Shown piece after piece: positions 51,637-60,357 of a stretch of 64,000 nt of DNA. The DNA comes from Tetraselmis striata. Its lineage: Eukaryota > Chlorophyta > Chlorodendrophyceae > Chlorodendrales > Chlorodendraceae. The translations under genes and the position numbers were made by a program. Where the stretch lies: positions 145,483-209,482 of the forward strand of contig VCJN01003490.1 of the NCBI GenBank assembly GCA_006384855.1, written 5' to 3'. Under the pieces are notes generated by a model. The model worked only from the letters and a program-made list of their open reading frames with translations, searched no databases and was not told the origin of the DNA. Every line of letters starts with the position of its first letter. The first letter of the stretch is position 1.

Positions 51637-52896
51637 TCACCAAGAGCAGTAGTGCTCGGCAGTGGGCAGGCACTAGTATACCCTATGCAGAATTAGGCGG
51701 ACTTTTTAACGGCGGTCAAATGCAGTAGAGCTGTAACCTTTATTCAGAATCGTTTCCTATGTGGGCACCTACACCTAGCAGTTGATTGCCTCACCCAAAT
51801 CAACAGCCATTTACATTTTATGTATGATAGGATTTCAGACGTTTTGCCGCTATCCGTGAACTCAACCAGTAGCCTGGGCAGGGATCCAGTTCAGCCCATT
51901 TGCTCTGGGGTAGAAGTCCCACACTCTCTGAAATACCCACTGCCAGCGTACTTCGCCACGCCGTTCCCGCTTTACCTGCTTGCGCTACATGTGTGGTGCG
52001 CAACATATAAACCAATCCACAAAGTCACGCCAGAGTCTGTGGCCGCATTGAGGGTTTGCCTTTTAATGACAGTGTGCCGCTGGCAGTGTGCGTATGTGTG
52101 GACGCCGTTGATTCGGGGGTCTCTTGGCTGTTGGGAAGTTGACAACAGGCTTGAACTTTTGATTTAGAGTGGGCGGCATCACTATCGTGGGCGCACTGGG
52201 ACAATGGGTGCACTAATAGGAGGATCAGTCTTCCCCTTCTGCCGATTGGTGCCTTAACATATATGTACCGTATCCAAGATTTGCTGCGTTTGCGGTATAT
52301 TATTGTTTTTTGAACCCCCGGCCCCCTCCTCCGCGCGAATTGACAAGAAAAACGGTACTTATCTGGAAACATATCAGAATATATTTCGAACATAGTACGG
52401 AATATCCGACTTGATCGTGGAAACGGTTCATTACTTTTGTGACCGCCCGCAAACCCAATTAAATGTTATATGGTATTGGCGCTCAGTGTTGTTTTAGCAG
52501 CCATGTGGGGCTGATGGGCTGATCAGTGTGATATGGTATGGTTCCACCGCTTGAAAAGCCCCTTACGGAGTCCAGCGTCCCGCAAGCGGGTCTGAGAGTA
52601 CTTATAGGTACCAACCTCGGTATAATACTGATCAGCAACTCGGCAGCAATGATATGTTTTGTGCTCATGCTCATTTGAAGAGCATCTCAACACTATTACC
52701 CACGTTCATGTACCGGTACCGGCGGTAGCTTAGTATATGTATTAGCACCAGCATACCCCTGCCTCCTCTAGCAGGTGTATCAATCCTGTGCCACTTCACT
52801 GCCTCTGCCGTGACTAAAAGTAGTCTACTCGCATCCTGTCCCCATTTTTACAATAACTACATTTCATATTAACGAGGAGATGCTGCTGGAGATACC
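51637..52896. other. Intergenic, no supported gene
   Basis: 3' flank of NOB1 followed by AT-richer sequence. Open frames (51820-52167 plus, 52025-52393 minus) have no recognisable domain. Confidence 0.45.
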
Positions 52897-53272
52897 ACAG
52901 CTCTACCGAGAAGCCCATTGAGGTCTACTCATCCATTGACCGCTGCATAGCCCGCCGGCAGCTCGGCTGGCTTGGACATGTTTGTTGGATGGTGGGGCTC
53001 GAGCGTCTACGCCGAGATAATATTTTCATCCTGGGTGCATCACACCGCCCTAGGGGCAGCCCCAACTACATTACCTACGGCCGTGCGGTCCAAAATCCCC
53101 TCAAGATGTTTGGAATCGACACCCCATGGCAGTCATTTGTGAGCTATCGCATAGCCTGGCACCAAATGCTAAAGCACGACAACTTAAAAGGCAAGCCGCA
53201 GAAAAGAGCGGCAGACGCAAGAACCCTGCTGATGAAAATCCAGCATAGTTCGTATGTCCTGCTGTACGGGTA
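52896..53272 (+). pseudogene. C-terminal fragment of a third LINE-type polyprotein (family C)
   Basis: One frame reads VYSSIDRCIARRQLGWLGHV, then LERLRRDN, RPRGSPNYITYGRAVQNPLK and MFGIDTPWQSF, ending near a TAG. The RRQLRWLGHV...R.P......G....TYG motif is the usual C terminus of APE-type LINE polyproteins. Neither the reverse transcriptase nor a 3' tail can be seen, so it is a relic, unrelated to families A and B. Confidence 0.65.
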
Positions 53273-53722
53273 GGCCTAGCACTGACGTAGTAGTACAGTC
53301 AGGAATTCCAGCACCTTATTTCCCCGAGAATCCGCGTTTTGTACTTGCACATTGTCCCTTATTCATTTATTGACTACAGGACGGGGGTACGAGTAGCGTT
53401 GACTTAATGCGTATGATTGCTGGAGTACACTTAGTAGGTGCCTATTCAGCAGCTTAGTACTAGCGCTACTGGTAGTCGCACCGTGCATCAGTAGTGCATC
53501 ACCGACGACAACTTGACTACTGCGCGCTGTGCGCGCAGCACACTAAATGCTGCGTCATCTGCTGGCGCGCCATCATCACGACCATTTCGTCGGTGATTTC
53601 GGCCGGCGCGTTATACAACTATATACGCAAGGGTACGGGCAGTGTACGAGGTATGTGCGTCCTCACTCGTACGAGGTCTGCCGAGCGGCAGTATTAACGA
53701 GCAACAGTTGTTGTGATGGATT
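53273..53722. other. No supported feature
   Basis: Spacer between the LINE fragment and YR copy 2, without repeats or a coding frame. Confidence 0.4.
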
Positions 53723-54023
53723 TGATCTACACTCGTTTATGGGGTTTCCTCCCTTGACCTAACCGCTTTTCAGCTACAAGTGCTGCTTAGTGGTACGGGG
53801 ACTAGGCACCTGTCGTTGCGCCCTTTTTGGGTGCAGCACGAGTAGACATAAAAGCAGCCATAATAGCTGAGCCTGCCATCTTCCAGTTTTCGCTGCGCTC
53901 CACGCAGCGATGTATAAAACTGTCTCGTAACCTCTTGCGAGCAAGGTCACCCCAGGTTGTTCAAGACCACACCCGGCTCACCACCCGTGTGTGATATTCT
54001 TATCCGTACGTCCGTGCGTTACC

Positions 54024-54902
54024 ATGCCAGATGGAGAAGAACCCGTCGTTGGGCCGACGCTCGAGTCGCTACACGCAGACGTGAAGGCCCAGTCTACATT
54101 ACTGCGAGAGCTTGCTGCAGCGATGGCCCAATTGACGGCTCGTGAGCGCGTTGTTGATGGAGAAGGAGCACATGGTTCCGGTTCCGAGCAGCGCATCGCA
54201 GGACAGCCGACAGGCAGCGGGGGAGCCGCAGAGCGCCCCGACTTGCTAGAGCTAGCCCAGAGCGGCCGTGTCGGAGCAAAATTTGTGAGTGACGAGGATG
54301 ACTATCTCGCGGTGCCAGAACTACTGCAGGGAGCAGAGTCTGGTTACGAGGCCGTTCGACCGGTCAGCCGAGTGCCTGGAGTACTCTTCCCCCTGAGCAC
54401 CGACCTAACGAACGAGTATCTCAAGCAGGATGACCGGCGTCTGCCGGCCCAGGAGGAGTATCTATGGATGTCGTGTTTCGGCGCCCACATGGCCGCACTT
54501 TTCGTGGCTCTCAACGAGCTGCTGCCCTACGTCCCTGCTGCAAATCAGGACTTCACCCCCTACCTCGCGAGAGCTCGGAACCACGCCGAAGACATCGACA
54601 AGGCGTTTCGCTTTCGTGTGGCCTTCCTACGGAGGCTCAATGAGGTCAAGCGTGTACACGGTGACCAAGGTGTTATGGACGTGCTGCGAGCTCAGCACTT
54701 TCAGCATGCTTCTGAGCATCTGGGTTCCGCGATTTTTGGGGACCTCATGAGGGACTACGAGCGTCGCGCCTTCGAGGCGACTGTGGCTAGTAGCGCCAAG
54801 GCAACCGCTACTGCTCGGGTGGAGGCAGCAACTGCAGGTCGCGGACGTGGACGAGGACGTGGCGGTGGAGCCGGGCATGGCCGCGAAGGTGAGCACGAGT
54901 GA
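54024..54902 (+). CDS. YR copy 2 ORF1, gag-like protein (intact)
   Basis: About 292 residues, colinear with the ORF1 at 41148-42002. The same core (FPLSTDLTNEYLKQDDRRLP, FTPYLARARNHAEDIDKAF) and RGRGRG tail are present. It has an extra segment in the N-terminal coil (KAQSTLLRELAAAMAQLTAR) that copy 3 also has and copy 1 lacks. It ends GAG-TGA-CGG like copy 1. Its integrity beside a broken recombinase suggests either recent decay of the latter or selection on ORF1 alone. Confidence 0.72.
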   Translation: MPDGEEPVVGPTLESLHADVKAQSTLLRELAAAMAQLTARERVVDGEGAHGSGSEQRIAGQPTGSGGAAERPDLLELAQSGRVGAKFVSDEDDYLAVPELLQGAESGYEAVRPVSRVPGVLFPLSTDLTNEYLKQDDRRLPAQEEYLWMSCFGAHMAALFVALNELLPYVPAANQDFTPYLARARNHAEDIDKAFRFRVAFLRRLNEVKRVHGDQGVMDVLRAQHFQHASEHLGSAIFGDLMRDYERRAFEATVASSAKATATARVEAATAGRGRGRGRGGGAGHGREGEHE

Positions 54903-56585
54903 CGGTGTGGGGCGCCTTTCGTCGGAGCTGCTGGAGCTTTGCGAGGCCACCTTTCGGTGACCGCCGCAAAGCGCACCCTTGCAGCTCAACGGCGGGATGA
55001 GCGCCATGTATCACGACCTGACCCCCCCCCCCCCCCCCCACCTTACATACTTCATTTAGACCTTCCTCGGTGCGGCGCTTCTCACAGCTACAGCCGAGTG
55101 CGGCTCAACCATCCGCAAACCTGCACATGGCGGCTCAACCAACCGCCTCCCGTACCATTCCATCACTGCGTCCGTCGGTTGTTACACTGCGTGTTACAAC
55201 TGGTTCGCAACGACCAAGCTTCGCGCGTGTACATTACGCGCGTGACAGGCGCTACGAGCGCGAAGGGCGCGCGGGGCGGCCGTCCAACTTGAACCTAGCC
55301 CCGCTACCCCGTACTGGTGCTACTGCGAACCCGTCCAGCAACTACCGGCCAACCGCCGGGAACCGAACCGCTGCTGCCGAGTACTTTGCAAGTAGTAGTC
55401 GCCCTCCTGGTACTATGTCGGTAAAACGACGCACTTACGTAATTGACGAGCCCGAAGCTGTCGCCCCCTGGGCTGCTTCACTGCGATCACGACTGCATGA
55501 TGCTTTCGGCTCAGACGAACTAGAGGACAGCGGACGCTCGACTTGCTCTCAAGCTCCCTCCCCGCTCAGACACTCTAGAGCTACGCCGGAAGACTCTCTC
55601 AGTTCGCGGAGTTCTGCCACGACTCCGAGAACATCAGCCCGCTGGAGGCGAATACTGCTACTGTCGTCCGGTACGTAGCCTGGATTGGTGAGCGAGGGCA
55701 CATTGGAGCTAAATCGCTGCAACCCTACCTGTCTGCAATCAACACGTTCTTCGAGCTGCACAACCTCGACCCAGCCAATCGCCAAGGACAGCCTACACCT
55801 ACTGCAGGTAGGCGTGGGCTGATGCTGCGGCAGCGAGGTCTGGAAGCCGCCCCTTTGCGAGTTCCTCTGCCTGCTGATGTATCTTACAACTTCGTCGAAA
55901 AGGCCGAGTTGATTGTGTCTGTTCCCACCACAGAGTACCAACACGACTTCCGAGTCCTCGTGGCCTCCGTCGGTTGTCAACTTCATGTTCTTTGCCAGGG
56001 AACTTACTGGCGTGTCCTACCGAGTGCGGGATGTGCATGTCGACGATTACAACATTACCCTGCAGGTGTACCGCGAGAAAGGCCGCGCTTGCCGACGGGG
56101 ACCCGACGACCTGCGCGTGCTTCTCCTTCCGGTGTCAGAGCACCCCCGAGTTGCACGTCTCCTACACCACTTCATCAACAACGTACAGTCTGTCCCCCAT
56201 GGTTACTGTTGCCTTGGCTGAAACAAACTTCTGGGCGGTCACCCCAAACGAGCAGTCAAAACCTTGGACTGCCGCTACAATGTCGGACTAGCTGTCTGCA
56301 GCCGTCCGTCTTGTCGGTGCTCCCCCTCCCGCCGGCACTTCATGGACCTCACACAGCCTTCGCAAGGGAGCAGCGTCTGCCGCCAACGCCATCGGAGTTC
56401 CATTGTCCCACATTCGCTACCAAGGCGGCTGGGCCACTAACTCCGATGTCGTTCTGGACTACATCGACCCCAACGTTCTTCCTTCACCTGGCGCATGGTT
56501 TTTCTTTGGCCACATCGCCCCCCTCCACCACTTCCAAGTCCAACAGGACTCCGCAGCGGTGGCCTTCCCGGTGCCCCCTTCATGA
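54903..56585 (+). pseudogene. YR copy 2 tyrosine recombinase, frameshifted
   Basis: Pieces in all three frames align with the copy 1 enzyme. The poly-C run after CCTGA has about 18 C versus 7 in copy 1, which shifts the frame; another shift lies near 55527, and more near 55800-56220. The last piece still reads IRYQGGWATNSDVVLDYIDP. It cannot make a full recombinase. Confidence 0.85.
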
Positions 56586-56999
56586 CCTGGCGCTACCCCT
56601 TCTGCGTCAATCCACCGCTCTCTCCGTTCGCTCATGACCGGCAAAACCAGACTCAACTTGAAATGATCTAAACTAGTTTATGGGGTTTCCTCCCTTGACC
56701 TAACCGCTTTTCAGCTACAAGTGCTGCTTAGTGGTACGGGAACTAGGCACCTGTCGTTGCGCCCTTTTTGGGTCCAGCACGAGTAGACATAAAAGCAGCC
56801 ATAATAGCTGAGCCTGCCATCTTCCAGTTTTCGCTGCGCTCCACGCAGCGCCCTCCCTGACTCCGTTTTTCCTCCACGCTTTTCACTTTACCTTCCTGCC
56901 AATTTCGGCTCTTGATCGTGTACAATAGCCTGCGCGACTTTTTTGGCAAAACTAGACTCAACTTGAAACGCGACTACTACTACCCAGTCGTACCAGCAT

Positions 57000-57140
57000 C
57001 AGTTCGAATGAGGCAATGGTCTAAGGATTAATCCTTACGGGCTATGACTTACTATTAGAAAAATGACTTACGACTGCAGTTGGCGCAAGAGATCAAGTGC
57101 TGGGGCGGCTTCGGCCGATGGTGTCCCGGGGCGAACTTTA
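57000..57140 (+). mobile_element. SINE fragment (3' part) next to the pogo-like element
   Basis: The body from GTTCGAATGAGGCAATGGTC to GGGGCGAACTTTA matches the SINE family. It stops exactly where the inverted-repeat element begins, within the SINE's TTTACTTTTA tail. Confidence 0.75.
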
Positions 57141-57258
57141 CAGTGACTATACCGATATAATGAATACCGATGATATAGTGAACATACCGATATAGTGAAC
57201 GGGGGGGGGGGGGGGGGACGGATTCTTAACCCCGGGAAAAATCCCTATGTATACCCCT

Positions 57259-57368
57259 ACTAAGCGGCGCTTCGCGCCGGGGATTTGTGGAGGTGCCCCT
57301 ACCTCTTGGGTTGAGCGTGGTGCGGGATGCGGGCCGCTTTAAGCCGGCTTGGACTGTTGATCTTGTAG
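57259..57368 (+). repeat. 110-bp direct repeat, copy 1
   Basis: ACTAAGCGGCGCTTCGCGCC ... CTACCTCTTGGGTTGAGCGT ... matches 58437-58553, where 7 extra bases (CCGTGCG) appear. It contains a GCGGCGC/GCGCCG hairpin. A short inverted piece (CGCTCAACCCAAGAGGTAGG) recurs at 59553. Confidence 0.8.
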
Positions 57369-58407
57369 CGAGCAATTCCCCTATTATGGGGCACCCAAAT
57401 TATGGGGCACCCTCTCGGGGCAAGGCCAGCCGTAGCCAGTAGGATTGCAGGAATGGAGGTGGGCTTCTCACCAGCCCTAGACCTATCTGTCTGCTAGGTT
57501 TTCCCAAGCGGGCGGTGCGCGCATGCCTCGTATGTGGGAGCTGTGACCGGGATAGTGGAGGTGGGTCAGCTCGGAAAATGTGAAATTTCAAACTTCGAAT
57601 CTTCACCCGCAACACGTGGCCGCTCTCTGCCAGCCGACGACACCTCCTCTCGTAACCTGGCTCGCCACCAGGGCCAGCTGTGACGTGACATACCTAGCAG
57701 GGATGATGGGGTGAAGGGCTGCTGTGTTGGTCTGTCGCGGGGGCGGTCGGTGGGCGTGCGTGCGTGCGTGTGCGAGCAGGAGCGATCTTGGCGAGTCGGC
57801 TCGGGAAAAAAAACGGGCGGCGCGCCTTCTCCCCGCGACGCAGAGCACATTGCCAATCAGCCTATGGCCAGGGCCGTTGCTGCAGCCAGCGCCGCGGCGG
57901 AGGCTCTACAGGCTGGGCCTGGCGCGCTCGAGACGCCAGCAGAGTCGCAGGCGCAGTGGGCGCCCCCCGGACTGACCCGACCTCGACCGCGATGGCGCTC
58001 CAGATCCTCGCCATGGCGCAGGGCTTGCCACCACTCCGGCAGCCTCTAGCCCCTCTAGACACCAACGTGGGCAGATAGGGGGCGGGGGGGGCGTCTTTAG
58101 GCTCGTGGCCGGGCGTGGTTGTGACGTCGCCGCGCATGTGTCCCTAGGTGATGGTGCGCGGCAGGCCCGCCGCGCGGGGTGCCCCATAATTTGAAAACTC
58201 CGATTTTCTAAAAAGGCCCGACCTCCACCCTCTGAACCCGGCACTTCTATGCCTAAACTTTGTCAAATTGAGTCATAGAACAGGCCACAGACAGCCAACA
58301 GCACCCGGAATGGGATGCAAAAGACGGGGATGGCATGCAGTAATGTGGCGATTCGGGAGATTAGGTTAAACAGAAAGGTGCCCCATGATAGGGTAATTGC
58401 TCGCTAC
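57365..58407. mobile_element. Nested inverted-repeat element(s) inside the pogo-like element
   Basis: The outer arms 57365-57395 and 58377-58407 share GTAGCGAGCAATT...ATGGGGCACC. Inner arms AAATTATGGGGCACCC (57397-57412) and the reverse complement (58177-58192) nest inside. Both pairs contain ATGGGGCACC, suggesting one related element inserted next to or inside another. No coding frame can be supported between them. Confidence 0.6.
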
Positions 58408-58436
58408 TACTGTTGTTTCCGGGTAATAATGCTTTT

Positions 58437-58553
58437 ACTAAGCGGCGCTTCGCGCCGGGGATTTGTGGAGGTGCCCCTACCTCTTGGGTTGAGCGTGGTG
58501 CGGCCGTGCGGGATGCGGGCCGCTTTTAGCCGGCTTGCAGTGTGGATCGTGTA
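58437..58553 (+). repeat. 110-bp direct repeat, copy 2
   Basis: Matches 57259-57368 as described there and lies just outside the nested inverted repeat. Confidence 0.8.
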
Positions 58554-59201
58554 ATAATACTGTTGTTTCCGGGTAATAATGCTTTTAGCGTTAGATTTGT
58601 CAGTAATTTATTGTTTTTCAAAAGAGACGTATTATTTTGTAACACAGATTAAATCTGCAAGCCGCGTAAAAGCGGGCCGCTGACTACTGGTGTGCATTAC
58701 AAAAAGGCCGGTACCCAACCCACCGCTAAAAGTTGTACTACCCCCCCCCCCCCCAAAAAAAAGCAGCACTGCAAGATCAGCAGCACAGTACAAGCCGCCT
58801 ACAGGCGGCCCGCATCCCGCACGAGGCCGCGCAGGTCGGGCCGGTCGTCAGGTCTACGGGGCGGGCACGGCGCGAATCGCCACGCCCGCCGCCTGTACCG
58901 GCACCGGACGCCGGACGCCGTCGTTCGACCGTCGCCCGTCCGTCGACGGACGCCGGGCCCCGGGTCGGCGGACTGCCCCCGCACCGCGGCGATCCCTTTT
59001 TACACCATCATGTTGCAGCATATCCTCGGACCACCGTGTATATAGTCGCTGTATAAATATAGAGGGCGAGTCTCGCTTGCCGATTCAGCAGTAAAAACGC
59101 GCTGCGGTACCGCGTTATTTTGGCGTTTCAGACGAATACATGACGTGCCTGGGCTAGAATACACGCGCATCCATTCAGAATCTTGCCGTCTTCGGAGGTG
59201 T

Positions 59202-59413
59202 GCCTAGAAATCAAACGAGCACAGATCGAACGTATGACGGTTCATACGCGAAGACGCAGCACAGGAGGACGGAGGACGGACATTCGTGATTTTTGCATTA
59301 TGTTTCCGGTATAATTCACGATAGATCCGTCCTAGTCGCAGGATTTTTACGGACTGTGGTAGGAGTGCCTAGAAATCAAACGAGCACAGATCGAACGTAT
59401 GACGGTTCATTCA
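59202..59413 (+). repeat. 46-bp direct repeat pair and GGACGGA minisatellite
   Basis: TGCCTAGAAATCAAACGAGC ... CGTATGACGGTTCAT occurs at about 59202-59247 and 59368-59413. Both are followed by arrays of the word AGGACGGA (up to about 59465). Confidence 0.8.
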
Positions 59414-60129
59414 CGAAGACGCAGCACACGAGGACGGAGGACGGACGGAGGACGGAGGACGGACGCCTAAAAATCCGTGATAGAACCGTATTGCAACCGG
59501 TATTGATTCTCTCGTATTCCAGGTCATTTCGGACGCGGCTCTCCTTTCCCTCCGCTCAACCCAAGAGGTAGGGGAATAATAAACTTACCAATATAATAAA
59601 CTTACCGCTATACTGAACGGGGGGGGGGGGGACACAATGCCCCAAACTATACCGATATAGTAAACTTCTCTACATAACGGCAGTGTTGCCGACGCCGAAC
59701 CCGGCCGTTGGCGTGTTCCGATAGCCGGTACCGTTCCAGTACGGGCGCAGAGGCCTCTACAGCCACTCGGCGGCGGCGGCGGCGGCGGCACACTGCGGCA
59801 CATTGCGCCCACCGCCACTCAACTGCCCCACCGCGTCTGTCGCCATCGCGCCATGGCGACGCCCACCGAGCAGCGCTGTTCCTATCTAGACAACTGCAGG
59901 ATAGTCACACGTTGCCTTGCATGGGCACAGACTGCTACAGTGAACGGGGTCACCGTTACAATAAACAATACTACCGATTTAGTAAACCGTTTACTATAGC
60001 GGCCGGGTGGGCGGGTGGGCCTGCTTACAATGAACACCGATATAGTGAACATACCGATATAGCGAACGGGGGGGGGGGGGGGGGGGGGACGCAATGTTTA
60101 TTATATCGGTATAGTCACTGTACTTAATT

Positions 60130-60357
60130 TCCTTTTCGTCCTTCTCCAGCATCAAGTGTCAATATTAAGGCGGTAGTATACATACACTATACATTTTTAA
60201 GGATTTTTCGCCTCCCCCGACCCCCAGCCTCTGGCTGTGGCGTGGCCGGTGGGGGTTCAGCACCGTGGGGCGTCCTCTGGCCCCTCCAGGCCCCTCTGCT
60301 AGGGGGTCTCCCGTGGGGGTCGAGGTCCCGGCGGGGGCGGCGGTGGTGGTGGGCGCG
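60130..60357 (+). other. Presumed 5' untranslated region of the LINE-A element
   Basis: Between the pogo-like element and the first LINE Met. The boundary of the LINE is not seen. The frame is open from 60265. Confidence 0.35.

Larger units (their letters stand above)
53723..56968 (+). mobile_element. Tyrosine-recombinase element with split direct repeats (YR copy 2, decayed)
   Basis: Same layout as copy 1: A1 53723-53909, ORF1, UGA-CGG, recombinase, B1 56640-56663, A2 56664-56850, B2 56945-56968. A1 and A2 share variants that differ from copy 1 (TTTCCTCCCTTGACC, CTAGGCACCTGTCGTTGCGC). The recombinase is broken by an expanded poly-C tract (55022-55039), further frameshifts, and an in-frame TAG near 56288. 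Confidence 0.88.
57141..60120. mobile_element. pogo/Tc1-mariner-like inverted-repeat element (3.0 kb, non-autonomous)
   Basis: The ends are CAGTGACTATACCGATATAA in inverted orientation, flanked by TA on both sides (57139-57140, 60121-60122). CAG-initial ends, TA duplication and subterminal copies of CCGATATAGTGAAC followed by poly-G recall pogo/Tigger-type elements. No DDE transposase is visible inside. It contains a nested pair of inverted repeats, a 110-bp direct repeat and small tandem repeats, so it looks like a composite built by several insertions. Confidence 0.7.
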
